Shown here piece after piece: positions 1-11,315 of a stretch of DNA of 64,000 nucleotides. A program made the translations under genes and the position numbers. How positions within the stretch are numbered: position 1 is the first letter of the stretch; every line of letters begins with the position of its first letter. The DNA lies in NCBI GenBank assembly GCA_019745775.1, contig JAIESR010000096.1, positions 1-64,000 on the forward strand, written 5' to 3'. This DNA is from Xanthobacteraceae bacterium (lineage in GTDB: Bacteria > Pseudomonadota > Alphaproteobacteria > Rhizobiales > Xanthobacteraceae). A model generated the notes under the pieces. It saw only the letters and a program-made list of their open reading frames with translations. It did not search any database and had not been told where the DNA came from.

Positions 1-69
1 AATGCCTTGACTTCGAAACTCCAATCGAGGCGTTCTCTAAAGTGTTGCACTTCGACTGTGAATCCACCT

Positions 70-85
70 CCCCGCTTGCGCGGGG
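70..85. terminator. Hairpin downstream of the cupin gene
   Basis: A perfect 6-bp stem (CCCCGC and GCGGGG) with a 4-nt loop lies about 40 bases beyond the stop codon of the reverse-strand cupin gene. It could end that transcript, but there is no T-run on either side, so it may equally be a fragment of a dispersed GC-rich repeat. Confidence 0.25.
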
Positions 86-127
86 ACGAGCGGATAGAGT
101 GGTGAAGTTACTGGAACAGAACATGCT

Positions 128-502
128 TCAGAAGCTCTTGAATTCGGTGGTGCCCTTGGAGACGTCGGGCTCCGCGAAGAAGCAGAGCAGCACCAGCGGC
201 TCGCTGCCGGTGTTGCGGGTCATGTGCTTCTCGTTCGGCGGGATCAGCACGATGTCGCCCGGCTTGATCGGGATCTCGCCGCTCTCGGCCATCGTGACGC
301 CGGTGCCCTTGAGCACGTAGATGCATTCCTCGAAGCCGTCGTGCAGATGCGGCCCGCGCGGCGGATCGCCGGGTTTTGGCACCGCCAGCTCGGCGATCCG
401 AAAGGTCACTTTCGATCCGATCGCGCCCGACACCGGCTCGAGCGAGGTGCGGCCCGGCAGCCCGAGCTTCTTCGCCTCGGATTGCTTCAACAGCCGTGCC
501 AT
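128..502 (-). CDS. Small cupin-domain protein
   Basis: The protein has 124 residues and a single conserved cupin barrel. The first cupin motif is visible as GPHLHDGFEECIYVLKG (two histidines and a glutamate for metal binding) and the second as KPGDIVLIPPNEKHMTRN (a third histidine). Such proteins bind a divalent metal and act as small dioxygenases, isomerases or sugar/ligand sensors; the substrate cannot be read from sequence. The ATG shares one base with the stop codon of the upstream creatininase-family gene (TGATG), so the two are probably translationally coupled. An in-frame upstream extension exists but lies inside the neighbour and has no cupin-like content. Confidence 0.85.
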   Translation of the reverse strand: MARLLKQSEAKKLGLPGRTSLEPVSGAIGSKVTFRIAELAVPKPGDPPRGPHLHDGFEECIYVLKGTGVTMAESGEIPIKPGDIVLIPPNEKHMTRNTGSEPLVLLCFFAEPDVSKGTTEFKSF

Positions 503-1305
503 CAACTGACCTGCCGCAACTGCTTGATCTCGCGCGGCGCGCCCTGCACGGCGTCGAGCTGGCGGAAGATGTCGCGCGCTTCCTTGGCGATGGCGTCGGC
601 GATATCGGTCAGCATCTTGCCGCCCTTCTCGGCGGTCGCGTGCTGCGGGCTGCCGAACCATCCGGTCGGCGCGATCGAGCGGATGTCGGTCAGGACCGGC
701 TGATAGGCGCGGGTACGGCGCAGCTTGTCCATCTTGTGGCCGTGGCTGTGCTCGGATGAATAGTCGATGCGGTCGAGATGGACGAGGTTGGGGCTGTGCG
801 CCAGCACCGCCAGCGCCTCGATCTCGCCGCCATGGGTGAGCCCCCCGCAGGAATGGCCGTAGAGCTCCTCGGCGACGTAGCAGGCCTGCACGGTGAGCAC
901 GCTCATGCCGTGCTCGCGGTGCAGCGCCTCGGCGGCGATGGCGAGCGAGGGAATGTTGCCCTCGTGCCAGTTGATGATCATCAGCTGTTTGGCGCCATGC
1001 CTGGCGGTCGAGACGCAGGTCTCGGTCTGCACCCGCATGTAGGTGTCGGGCGTCAGCGTGATCGTGCCTTCATACGGCATGTGCATCGGCGTGACGCCGA
1101 ACGGCGTCGCCGGCAGCACCAGGCCGTCCATGCGCTCCGCGACCGCGTGGGCGATGATGTTGGCGGCGAGCGTGTCGGTCCCGGTCGGCAGATGCGGGCC
1201 GTGCTGCTCGACGCTGCCGCAGGGCAGGATCACCAGCGGGTTCTTCTTGAACTGCGCGGCGATCTCCGGCTGCGTCAGGTCGGCGAAATAGCGGCTAGGC
1301 AACAT
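502..1305 (-). CDS. Creatininase-family amidohydrolase
   Basis: This 267-residue protein matches the creatininase/MftE/FAPy-deformylase family of metal-dependent amidohydrolases. Visible metal-ligand motifs are GSVEQHGPHLPTGTD (Glu33, His35 and Asp44), NWHEGN around 114-118 (the family usually has NGHGGN) and THGGEIEA around 158-165. Family members hydrolyse cyclic amides or deformylate purine-derived compounds, but the substrate here is unknown. The chosen ATG is preceded by GGAAGGGAG at good spacing; an upstream in-frame codon would lie deep inside the preceding gene. It overlaps the upstream oxidoreductase by 11 bases and touches the downstream cupin start, indicating one operon. Confidence 0.88.
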   Translation of the reverse strand: MLPSRYFADLTQPEIAAQFKKNPLVILPCGSVEQHGPHLPTGTDTLAANIIAHAVAERMDGLVLPATPFGVTPMHMPYEGTITLTPDTYMRVQTETCVSTARHGAKQLMIINWHEGNIPSLAIAAEALHREHGMSVLTVQACYVAEELYGHSCGGLTHGGEIEALAVLAHSPNLVHLDRIDYSSEHSHGHKMDKLRRTRAYQPVLTDIRSIAPTGWFGSPQHATAEKGGKMLTDIADAIAKEARDIFRQLDAVQGAPREIKQLRQVS

Positions 1306-2386
1306 TGCGGCTCCCTTCCGCGAGCTTCTTGTGCGACTCGGCGATGATGTCGGCGATGCGGACCGCCTGGCTCTGGCGATCGATCGAGCGCAGCGCGGCG
1401 TAGACGACCGCGAGCGCCACATTACCGTTGCGTGCGTTCAGCTCGTTGGCTTTGCCGGTGCGGCAGCTTTCCGCGAACATGTCGAGCTCGGCGCGGAACA
1501 TGTCGCTCTCCGGCACCGGCAGCTCCTCGCGCTTGCCGTAGCCGTCCTTGCCGCGTTGGATGTAGAGCGTCGAGGTCTTGTGCAGCTCGCCCGGCGTATC
1601 CCAGGTGCCGAAATCGATCTCGTAGTGCATCAGGCCCTTGGCGCCGAACACCCGCACGCAGAACACGCCGGGCGAGGTCCAGGAGCTGCCGACATAGCCG
1701 ATCTTGCCGTCGACGAACTTCAGCACCGTCATCGACTGGTCGTCGACCTCGGCGCCGACCGGCGACAGCTTCGACGCGGTCGAGCTTGCTTCCAGGATCT
1801 CGCCGCCGAGATAGTGCAGCACGTCGAACTGATGGATCGCGAGCTGCGACAGCGGGCCGCCGGGCGCGCGGTCCTTGTACCAGCGCCAGGCTTTCGGCGT
1901 GAGCTCGAGCGCTCGCTCGTTGGAGAAATTCGCCTCCATGAAAGCGACGCGGCCGAGCTCGCCCGCCTCGATCGCCTTGCCGATGGCGCGGATGCCGGCC
2001 ATCAGCCGCGCGCTGTGGCCGACCGTGACGGTCACGCCGTGGGTTTTTTCCAGCGCCTCGATCGCGAGGCCTTCTTCCAGCGTCGAGGCGATCGGCTTCT
2101 CGGTGTAGACGTGCTTGCCGGCCTTCGCGACCTCGCGCGCCAGCGGCAGGTGCTGCTCGTTCGGCACCGTCAGGATCACGCCCTTGATCGCGGGATCGCC
2201 GAGCAGCGAGGCGAGGTCGGGCGCACTCTTCACGCCGAACTCGTTCTGGAACGCCGCGCGGCTTTCCTCCGACCGGCTGAAGCCCGAGACGATCTCGAGG
2301 GCCTCGGACGCACGGGCGGCGCGGGTCAGCACCTTGGCCCAGCGGCCGAGCCCGACGATGCCGACTTTGACTCGATTTCCACTCAT
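1295..2386 (-). CDS. Gfo/Idh/MocA-family oxidoreductase
   Basis: A 363-residue NAD(P)-dependent dehydrogenase of the Gfo/Idh/MocA type. The Rossmann nucleotide-binding loop is GIVGLGRWAKV near the N-terminus, the family signature EKPIA follows at about residue 97, and the C-terminal half (from about 130) fits the GFO_IDH_MocA_C substrate domain. Such enzymes oxidise or reduce sugars, inositols and other polyols. It is the first gene of a three-gene reverse-strand operon with the creatininase-like and cupin genes, so a small catabolic pathway for a nitrogen-containing or sugar-like substrate is a reasonable inference. The start has an AGAAGG sequence upstream. Confidence 0.9.
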   Translation of the reverse strand: MSGNRVKVGIVGLGRWAKVLTRAARASEALEIVSGFSRSEESRAAFQNEFGVKSAPDLASLLGDPAIKGVILTVPNEQHLPLAREVAKAGKHVYTEKPIASTLEEGLAIEALEKTHGVTVTVGHSARLMAGIRAIGKAIEAGELGRVAFMEANFSNERALELTPKAWRWYKDRAPGGPLSQLAIHQFDVLHYLGGEILEASSTASKLSPVGAEVDDQSMTVLKFVDGKIGYVGSSWTSPGVFCVRVFGAKGLMHYEIDFGTWDTPGELHKTSTLYIQRGKDGYGKREELPVPESDMFRAELDMFAESCRTGKANELNARNGNVALAVVYAALRSIDRQSQAVRIADIIAESHKKLAEGSRNVA

Positions 2387-2508
2387 GATTGGCGCCTTCT
2401 GCCTGACGGAACCGGCGCTATCCGTAACACCGCGGGCACGTCAGCGCCACCGGGCCTTACGGCGCCGCAGGCGACTGCCGATCGTCACAGTGAATTAGGG
2501 GAGAAGAG

Positions 2509-3237
2509 CTACTTCAGCGACGCCATCGCGCCGCCGAGCATCAGGCTCGGCTTGTCGGCGGTGCCGGTCTGCACCAGGATCGCGGCGATGTCGACGCCGT
2601 CGCCGGCGAGGTCGCGCAGCGGCACGGTCCAGCGATTTGTCGCGGCGTTCCAGGCGCCGAGATCAACGAAACGCCGCACAACGTTGTGGTAGGTGACGGT
2701 GCGGCCCTTGTTCTCGCCGCGCGTGATCATCACCGTAACGGCCTTGGCGAGGCCCCACACCGACACCGTCGCGCCCATGGCGGGCGGGCCGTCCGGCAGC
2801 GCGATGCTCATACGGTCGCCCGCGCGCGTCGCGGTCACCGCCACCGACATCACGACTTCGTTCTGGCGGGTCTTTTCAATCGCCTTCTCGATCGCGGCGC
2901 GGTCGCTGCCGAGCGCTTGGGCGGCGCCGTTCACCACCACCTGCGGGGTGTAGCGCTCGCGGTCGCCGCGGGCCTTGGCATAGGCCTGCCAGCGCGCGGT
3001 GTTGCGAGGATTGGCGAGCGTGTCCTTCCAGCCGAGATAGTCCCAGATATCCATCGGCAGGCTGATCGTCATCAACGACGGATCGCCGGCCATTTCGCCG
3101 AGCAGCTTGTCGGCGGCGGGACAGGACGAGCAGCCTTGGCTGGTGAAGAGTTCGACGATGGCGCGGGGGCCGGCGAAAACCGCCGACGTGGTCGACCACA
3201 CTGCGATCACTGCCAAGGCGAAGCAACGACGTATCAT
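2509..3237 (-). CDS. Exported DUF1223 (thioredoxin-like) protein
   Basis: A 242-residue protein with a cleavable-looking signal peptide (cleavage likely after AVFA) followed by the DUF1223 domain. The first strand of the thioredoxin-like fold reads VELFTSQGCSSCP, with a CxxC motif placed as in thioredoxins, and YTPQVVVNG matches the cis-proline region. It is therefore a periplasmic thiol protein of unsettled function. GGAG precedes the ATG by about seven bases. It is separated by 121 bases from the oxidoreductase operon and by 119 bases from acnA on the same strand, so it is probably its own unit. Confidence 0.85.
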   Translation of the reverse strand: MIRRCFALAVIAVWSTTSAVFAGPRAIVELFTSQGCSSCPAADKLLGEMAGDPSLMTISLPMDIWDYLGWKDTLANPRNTARWQAYAKARGDRERYTPQVVVNGAAQALGSDRAAIEKAIEKTRQNEVVMSVAVTATRAGDRMSIALPDGPPAMGATVSVWGLAKAVTVMITRGENKGRTVTYHNVVRRFVDLGAWNAATNRWTVPLRDLAGDGVDIAAILVQTGTADKPSLMLGGAMASLK

Positions 3238-3356
3238 GCCGATCTCCGCGCCCCCCTGCCCGTTTCGATGTCCGCAACTCTACGCGCGTCGGGCGTCGCC
3301 CGCCATTCACTTTAGGTCACGGTGTGGTGAGTTTACGCCGCGTGATGGTTGATCCG

Positions 3357-6146
<2,790 letters not shown>

Positions 6147-6423
6147 GAGGGCCGATTCCATCCAACCGGGTGCTGAGGCAGAGCTTTGAGGCGGTAATTT
6201 AATACCGGAACGCCCCTTGTCGCCGGGAGACGACATCCGGGCGTTCACGGTCGCGCGCCCGAACGGACGGGCTTATAAGGTCTTTTCTCGTGCGGTTCCA
6301 GAAAATCGATTCTCGTCAGCAGGATGGGGCGTAAATGCCGGGCTTTCCAAGGTACCGGGCGGCCGGCATCAGGCCGGTTCGGCTGGTTCCCGGCATTAAC
6401 CCATTGGGTCGCGAGAGGCCCTG
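6147..6423. other. Divergent acnA/ccmA intergenic region
   Basis: These 277 bases separate the two divergent start codons and must hold the promoters for aconitase and the ccm genes. CTTATAAG near 6272-6279 is the most AT-rich, -10-like sequence, but I cannot pair it with a convincing -35 box on either strand. No small gene is evident. Confidence 0.4.
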
Positions 6424-7047
6424 ATGTCGTCAAATCGGCGGCCGACCCGGCTTGTGGCCTCGGAGCTTGCCTGCGTCAGGGGCGGCCGGGCGGTGTTTTC
6501 CGCCCTCAGCTTTGCGGTGGGCACAGGCGAGGCCCTCCTGGTGAGCGGGCCGAACGGCGCCGGCAAGTCGTCGCTGCTGCGGGCGGTGGCCGGCCTGGTC
6601 CGGCTGACAGGCGGGAAGCTCGCTCTTGAAGACGGCGACGCCGAGTTAACCCTGGGCGAGCAGGCGCACTATCTCGGCCACCAGGACGCGTTGAAACCGT
6701 CGCTGACGGTCGCCGAGAACCTCGAATTCTGGACGCGCTATCTCGACGGCGGCGGCGCAATCGCGCCGGCGCTCGACGTGGTCGGGCTCGGCGGCATTGC
6801 GCACCTGCCGGCCGCGTATCTCTCGGCCGGTCAGCGGCGGCGGCTCTCGATCGCGCGGCTGATCGCGGTCGCGCGGCCGCTGTGGCTGCTCGACGAGCCG
6901 ACCTCGGCGCTCGATTCGGCGGCGCAGACCATGCTCGCCACGCTGATGCGCGACCACCTCGCCGGCGGTGGGATGATCCTCGCCGCGACGCACGGCCCGA
7001 TCGGATTGGATGGCGCGAAGGAATTGCGGCTGGGGAGCGCGCGATGA
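6424..7047 (+). CDS. ccmA: Haem exporter ATP-binding protein CcmA
   Basis: The 207-residue ATPase subunit of the CcmAB(CD) ABC complex, which drives release of holo-CcmE during cytochrome c maturation. The Walker A motif is SGPNGAGKSSLLR (about 39-51), the signature motif is YLSAGQRRRLSIARL, and Walker B plus D-loop read LLDEPTSALD. Length is normal for the family. It opens the ccmA-B-C-D-G series, but a palindromic repeat of about 115 bp separates it from ccmB, whereas these genes normally abut or overlap. Confidence 0.96.
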   Translation: MSSNRRPTRLVASELACVRGGRAVFSALSFAVGTGEALLVSGPNGAGKSSLLRAVAGLVRLTGGKLALEDGDAELTLGEQAHYLGHQDALKPSLTVAENLEFWTRYLDGGGAIAPALDVVGLGGIAHLPAAYLSAGQRRRLSIARLIAVARPLWLLDEPTSALDSAAQTMLATLMRDHLAGGGMILAATHGPIGLDGAKELRLGSAR

Positions 7048-7100
7048 TGGCGCTTCGCGAAACTTATTGTCGCACAATCACCACTCCACGCGACGGGTGC

Positions 7101-7216
7101 GCTCCCTCCCCCCTTGTGGGGGAGGGTTGGGGAGGGGGGTGGTTTTTTTGGCCCGCGACTCGCCCAACAACTCCAACCCCCACCCCTGACCCCTCCCCAC
7201 AAGGGGGAGGGGAACC
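7101..7216. repeat. GC-rich palindromic element, copy 1 (ccmA-ccmB)
   Basis: The left arm (about 7101-7142) and right arm (about 7178-7216) are each a perfect self-complementary hairpin, CCCTCCCCC..GGGGGAGGG and CCCCTCCCC..GGGGAGGGG, each with a 5-nt loop related to CTTGT/ACAAG. The two arms are also complementary to each other. The same design recurs in this window near 10214, 21655 and 24723, with a half copy near 18762. It occupies most of the unusually long 220-base gap inside the ccm operon. Confidence 0.85.
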
Positions 7217-7267
7217 CGCGGCACGACCGAATCCAACAACATCGTCGGCATTCGCAGAGAGTCGGCG

Positions 7268-7936
7268 ATGACCGCCCTCGCCGCCCTTTTCGTGCGCGAT
7301 CTCAAGCTGTCCGTGCGGCTCGGCGGCGGCGCGCTGATGGGCGTGCTGTTCTTCCTGATCGTCGTCACGCTGATGCCGTTCGCGATCGGCCCCGATCTCG
7401 CGCTGCTCGCGCGCATCGGGCCGGCGATCCTCTGGCTCGGCGCGCTGCTCGCGAGCCTGCTGGCGCTCGATCGCCTGATCGCATCGGACTACGAGGACGG
7501 ATCGCTTGACCTGATCCTGATGGCTCCTGCGCCGCTCGAGCTTGCGCTCGCCGCCAAGGCGATCGCGCATTGGCTCACGACCGGATTGCCGCTCGTGATC
7601 GCGGCGCCGCTGCTGGGCTTCCTGCTCAATCTCGATCCCGCCGCCACCGGCGCGGTGGCGCTCACATTGCTCGCGGGCACGCCGGCCCTCACCTTCATCG
7701 GCCTGATCGGCGCCGCGCTCACCGTCGCGCTGCGGCGCGGGGGCCTGCTGATCGCCGTGCTGGTGCTGCCGCTGACGGTCCCGGTGCTGATCTTCGGCGT
7801 CGCCGCCTCGAATGCCGCGATCGTCGGGCCGCTGCCGTTCGGAACACCGTTCACGATCCTGTGTGCGCTCGCGCTGATGAGCGCGGTGGTCGGGCCGTTC
7901 GCCGCCGCCGCGGCGCTGCGCCACGGACTGGAATGA
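7268..7936 (+). CDS. ccmB: Haem exporter permease CcmB
   Basis: A 222-residue inner-membrane protein with about six hydrophobic segments, the permease partner of CcmA. The N-terminal pattern FVRDLKLSVRLGGGALMGVLFF and the segment DYEDGSLDLILMAPAPLE (homologues have DxxDGTLEQLLLSPxP) are diagnostic of CcmB. The stop lies about 45 bases before the ccmC start, so these two remain closely linked although a repeat separates them from ccmA. Confidence 0.95.
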   Translation: MTALAALFVRDLKLSVRLGGGALMGVLFFLIVVTLMPFAIGPDLALLARIGPAILWLGALLASLLALDRLIASDYEDGSLDLILMAPAPLELALAAKAIAHWLTTGLPLVIAAPLLGFLLNLDPAATGAVALTLLAGTPALTFIGLIGAALTVALRRGGLLIAVLVLPLTVPVLIFGVAASNAAIVGPLPFGTPFTILCALALMSAVVGPFAAAAALRHGLE

Positions 7937-7980
7937 TGCTAAGAAGGCGCCATAGTTGACAGCGAACATCAGCGTTGAAC

Positions 7981-8712
7981 ATGCCCCTGATCGATCTCGC
8001 CAACCCCACGCGTTTCCTGGCGCTCTCGCACCGCCTCCTGCCGTGGTTCGCCGCCGCGACGGCGGCCGCGTTCGCCTCCGGCATCTATCTCGCCGTCAGC
8101 GCGCCCGACGACTATCAGCAGGGCGCGACGGTGAAGATCATGTTCGTGCACGTGCCGGCGGCTTGGCTCGCGATGGGCTGCTGGACGGTGATGACCATCG
8201 CCGCGCTCGGCACGCTGGTGTGGCGGCATCCGCTCGCCGACGTCGCCGCGCGCGCCGCCGCGCCGCTCGGCGCCGCCTTCACCGCGATGTGCCTGATCAC
8301 CGGCATGCTGTGGGGCCGGCCGATGTGGGGCACCTATTGGGTATGGGACGGACGGCTCACCTCGGTGCTGGTGCTGTTCCTGATGTATCTCGGCGTGCTT
8401 GCGCTCTGGCGCACCGTGGAAGACCCTTCGCGGGCGGCGCGCGCGGCGGCGGTGCTGACGCTGGTCGGCGCCATCAACCTGCCGATCATCAAGTTCTCGG
8501 TCGACTGGTGGGCGACGCTGCACCAGCCGGCGTCGGTGCTGCGGCTCGGCGGCCCGACCATCCATTCGAGCCTGCTGACGCCGCTCCTGGTGATGGCGCT
8601 CGCATTCCTGCTCCTGTTCGTGACCCTGCACCTCGCCGCGATGCGCAACGAGATCATGCGGCGGCGCGTGCGCACCATGCTGATGCTGCAGGCGGAAGCG
8701 GCCGGACACTGA
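7981..8712 (+). CDS. ccmC: Haem-handling protein CcmC
   Basis: A 243-residue polytopic protein that places haem on the chaperone CcmE. The periplasmic tryptophan-rich WWD signature appears as WGTYWVWDGRLTS around residues 118-130, flanked by conserved histidines (FVHVPAAW, and later WWATLHQPAS). A TTG two codons upstream is an alternative start; I prefer the ATG giving MPLIDLANP because homologues begin similarly. No strong ribosome-binding site is seen before either. The ccmD start follows the stop codon after two bases. Confidence 0.95.
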   Translation: MPLIDLANPTRFLALSHRLLPWFAAATAAAFASGIYLAVSAPDDYQQGATVKIMFVHVPAAWLAMGCWTVMTIAALGTLVWRHPLADVAARAAAPLGAAFTAMCLITGMLWGRPMWGTYWVWDGRLTSVLVLFLMYLGVLALWRTVEDPSRAARAAAVLTLVGAINLPIIKFSVDWWATLHQPASVLRLGGPTIHSSLLTPLLVMALAFLLLFVTLHLAAMRNEIMRRRVRTMLMLQAEAAGH

Positions 8713-8714
8713 CC

Positions 8715-8909
8715 ATGAACCTCGGTCCCTACGCCAACTTCATCTTGAGCGCCTATGGTGCGGCGGCGCTGATCGTCATCGCGATGGTGGCGTGGGTGGC
8801 GATCGACCACCGGCGGCAGGCGCGTGCGCTCGCCGAGCTCGAAGCGCGCGGCGTGACAAGACGCGCGGAGCAGCGCCAAGGAGGGACAACCTCCGGAGCA
8901 GCCTCGTGA
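8715..8909 (+). CDS. ccmD: Haem exporter small subunit CcmD
   Basis: A 64-residue protein with one transmembrane helix (about residues 15-30) followed by a basic cytoplasmic tail starting IDHRRQARALAELE, the classic CcmD layout. It helps release holo-CcmE from the CcmABC complex. The gene is short and easily missed; it sits exactly between ccmC and ccmG. Its TGA overlaps the GTG start of ccmG (GTGA). The glycine- and serine-containing end is not conserved in the family and may simply result from that overlap. Confidence 0.9.
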   Translation: MNLGPYANFILSAYGAAALIVIAMVAWVAIDHRRQARALAELEARGVTRRAEQRQGGTTSGAAS

Positions 8910-9511
8910 GCGCGACCGAAACCCCGGACGCAGGCGCGGCGCGGCGACGCAAGCTGTTCGCGTACATTCCGCTGGGGATATTCCTCGGCCTCGCCCTGCT
9001 CTTCCTCATCCGCCTCGGCGCCGGGGACATTTCGCGGGTGCCATCGGCGCTGATCGGCCGGCCGGTGCCGCAGACCGTGCTCGCGCCGCTGCCGGGTCTC
9101 GAACGCGACGGCAAGCCGGTGCCCGGGCTCAATCCGGCGGACTTCATCGGCACGGTGACCGTCCTCAATGTGTGGGCGTCGTGGTGCATCCCCTGCCACA
9201 CCGAGGCGCCGCTGCTGCTCAAGCTCGCCGCCGACAAGCGCATCCGCGTCGTCGGCATCAACCAAGCCGACCAGCCGGAGAATGCGCGGCGCTTCCTCGG
9301 CCGCCACGGCAATCCGTTCGTCGCGGTCGGCGTCGACCCCAACCGCCGCGCCTCGATCGAATGGGGCGTCTACGGCGTGCCGGAGACCTTCGTGGTCGGC
9401 CGCGACGGCCGCATCGTCTTCAAGCTGATCGGCGAGATCACCGAGCGCAATCTGGAAACGACGCTCAAGCCGCAGATCGAGAAGGCGCTGGCGGCGACGC
9501 CCCCCTCCTGA
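8906..9511 (+). CDS. ccmG: Thiol:disulfide interchange protein CcmG/DsbE
   Basis: A 201-residue membrane-anchored thioredoxin that reduces apocytochrome c thiols in the periplasm before haem ligation. A single N-terminal membrane anchor (about residues 19-36) precedes the thioredoxin domain. The active site is WASWCIPCHTEAP (Cys94 and Cys97), with GVPETFVVGRDG as the cis-proline region. The GTG start is chosen because it overlaps the ccmD stop by four bases and GGAG lies eight bases upstream; a longer frame exists but overlaps ccmD and encodes arginine-rich nonsense. It is convergent with yciB, with three bases between stops. Confidence 0.95.
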   Translation: MSATETPDAGAARRRKLFAYIPLGIFLGLALLFLIRLGAGDISRVPSALIGRPVPQTVLAPLPGLERDGKPVPGLNPADFIGTVTVLNVWASWCIPCHTEAPLLLKLAADKRIRVVGINQADQPENARRFLGRHGNPFVAVGVDPNRRASIEWGVYGVPETFVVGRDGRIVFKLIGEITERNLETTLKPQIEKALAATPPS

Positions 9512-9514
9512 AGG

Positions 9515-10153
9515 CTATTTCTTCCCCGGCTCCTGCACCGCATACTTTTGCAGCAGCGGGAATTGCGCCGCCGCGAACACCATGGTGAGCGGCAGGAAGC
9601 CGAACACCTTGAAATTCACCCAGGCGTCGGTCGAGAAGTTGCGCCAGACGATCTCGTTCAACGCCGCCATCACCAGGAAGAACACGCCCCAGCGCAGCGT
9701 GAGCTTGCGCCAGCCTTCGTCGGTGAGATTGAAGACGGAATCGAACACCATGCCGAGCAGCGGCTTCTTGAAGGCGAGGCCGCCGAGCAGCGTCGCGGCG
9801 AACAACAGATAGACCAGCGTCGGCTTGAGCTTGATGAAGGTCTCGTTCTGGAGCGCCAGCGTCAGCCCGCCGAACACGACGACGATGGCCGCGGTCACCA
9901 CCGGCATCACCGCGACATGCCGGGTCAGCGCGTAAGCGACCGCCAGCGCCGCCAGGATCGCCGGGATGAACACCGCGGTGGCGACGAAGATGCCGGCATG
10001 CTCGCCGGTGACGAGGTTGGACGGCAGGAAGCGCGAGAGCAGCGGCGCGAAGAATTCCGGCCGCGAATTGGCGAAGAAGAACAACAGCAGCGGCCCGAGA
10101 TCGAGCAGCAGTTTGAGGCCGGGGCTGAGCTGGGGTTTTGCGTCGGTGGTCAT
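9515..10153 (-). CDS. yciB: Inner-membrane septation protein A homologue YciB/IspZ
   Basis: A 212-residue protein with five or six hydrophobic helices matching the IspZ/YciB/IspA family of intracellular septation proteins, which influence cell division and envelope integrity. Family hallmarks seen are LLLDLGPLLLFFFANSR near the N-terminus, LTLALQNETFIKLKPTLVYLLFA in the middle and WRKLTLRWGVFFLVMAALNEIVWR near the C-terminus. In related genomes this gene follows ftsY on the same strand; that is so here, with a repeat element between them. Confidence 0.93.
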   Translation of the reverse strand: MTTDAKPQLSPGLKLLLDLGPLLLFFFANSRPEFFAPLLSRFLPSNLVTGEHAGIFVATAVFIPAILAALAVAYALTRHVAVMPVVTAAIVVVFGGLTLALQNETFIKLKPTLVYLLFAATLLGGLAFKKPLLGMVFDSVFNLTDEGWRKLTLRWGVFFLVMAALNEIVWRNFSTDAWVNFKVFGFLPLTMVFAAAQFPLLQKYAVQEPGKK

Positions 10154-10213
10154 CGGAAGGGTGTAGCGGACAGGTTCTCGGTTGTCATTCGCAGCGGCGC
10201 CGCGGATTCGGTG

Positions 10214-10332
10214 CGTTCCCCTCCCCCTTGTGGGGAGGGGTTAGGGGTGGGGGTCACTATTGTTGCATACAGCGCGCGAACAACTACCACCCCCCTCCCC
10301 AACCCTCCCCCACAAGGGAGGAGGGAGCGCAC
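10214..10332. repeat. GC-rich palindromic element, copy 2 (yciB-ftsY)
   Basis: Same two-armed design as the copy at 7101-7216 but in the opposite orientation: the hairpin CCCCTCCCC..GGGGAGGGG comes first (from about 10218) and the CCCTCCCC-type arm second (to about 10330). The outer ends TTCGGTGCG and CGCACCGCG are also partly complementary. It sits between the yciB start and the ftsY stop. Confidence 0.85.
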
Positions 10333-10361
10333 CGCGTTTGCGGCGCGGTCGTTCGTCGACA

Positions 10362-11288
10362 TCAAGCGTCAATCCCCGCGATCGCCCTCGCGAAATCCCT
10401 GGCGGCGAACGGCGCGAGATCGTCGATCCCCTCGCCGACGCCGATGAAATGCACCGGCAGCCTATGCTTGGCGGCGATCGCCACCAGGATGCCGCCGCGC
10501 GCGGTGCCGTCGAGCTTGGTCATGACCAGCCCGGTGACGCCGGCGGTGCGGCGGAATTCGTCGACCTGCGAGAGCGCGTTCTGTCCGACGGTGGCGTCCA
10601 GCACCAGCAGCACCGCATGCGGCGCCGACGGGTCGAGCTTCTTCATCACCCGCACCATCTTCTCGAGCTCGTCCATCAGCGCGGCCTTGTTCTGCAGCCG
10701 CCCGGCGGTGTCGACCAGCAGCACGTCGATCTCCTCGCCTTTCGCTTCGGCGAGCGCGTCATAGGCAAGGCCCGCCGCGTCGGCGCCGGGCTCGCGCGCC
10801 AGCACCGAGGCGCCGGAGCGGCCGGCCCAGATCTTGAGCTGATCGATCGCGGCAGCACGAAAGGTGTCGGCGGCGCACAGCATGACGCTCTTGCCCTCGG
10901 CGTGGATCTTCGCCGCGAGCTTGCCGATGGTCGTGGTCTTGCCGGAGCCGTTGACCCCCACCACCAAAATCACGAACGGCTTGCCGGCGCCGATGACGAG
11001 CGGCTGCGCCACCGGCGCCATGATCTTCTCGACCTCGGCAGCGAGCACGTCCTTGACCTCCTTGAGGTCGTGGTAGCGGCCCTCGCCCATCACGGTCGCG
11101 AGCCGCGCCGCCACGTCGACGCCGAGATCGGCGCGGATCAGCGTCTCCTCGATCTCCTCGATCCGCTCGGGCGTGAGCGGGCCGCGCATGACCAGGTCGG
11201 AGATGGTCTGCCCGATCGCGGTCGAGGTCCGCTTCAGGCCGCCGGTGAGGCGCTGCCACCAGCTCGGTTTTGATGTGCTGTCATTCAT
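10362..11288 (-). CDS. ftsY: Signal recognition particle receptor FtsY
   Basis: A 308-residue SRP-receptor GTPase that docks the SRP-ribosome complex at the membrane. It has the NG domain only: a four-helix N domain (about residues 1-95), then the G1 motif [27 protein letters not shown], the G3 motif DTAGR and the G4 motif TKLDG. The acidic A domain of the E. coli protein is absent, as usual in alphaproteobacteria. The start at [14 protein letters not shown] matches homologues; the frame continues far upstream but overlaps the divergent pseudouridine synthase. Only 27 bases separate the two divergent start codons. Its usual upstream partners mtaB and dapF lie over 6 kb away. Confidence 0.97.
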   Translation of the reverse strand: MNDSTSKPSWWQRLTGGLKRTSTAIGQTISDLVMRGPLTPERIEEIEETLIRADLGVDVAARLATVMGEGRYHDLKEVKDVLAAEVEKIMAPVAQPLVIGAGKPFVILVVGVNGSGKTTTIGKLAAKIHAEGKSVMLCAADTFRAAAIDQLKIWAGRSGASVLAREPGADAAGLAYDALAEAKGEEIDVLLVDTAGRLQNKAALMDELEKMVRVMKKLDPSAPHAVLLVLDATVGQNALSQVDEFRRTAGVTGLVMTKLDGTARGGILVAIAAKHRLPVHFIGVGEGIDDLAPFAARDFARAIAGIDA

Positions 11289-11315
11289 GTTGCTGACTGT
11301 GATAGCGGTTCCCGC

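Noticed and set aside
1331-2692. A forward-strand open frame of about 450 codons opposite the oxidoreductase gene
   Set aside because: The opposite strand encodes a clear Gfo/Idh protein with its motifs; the forward frame has only low-complexity Arg/Ala/Asp content.
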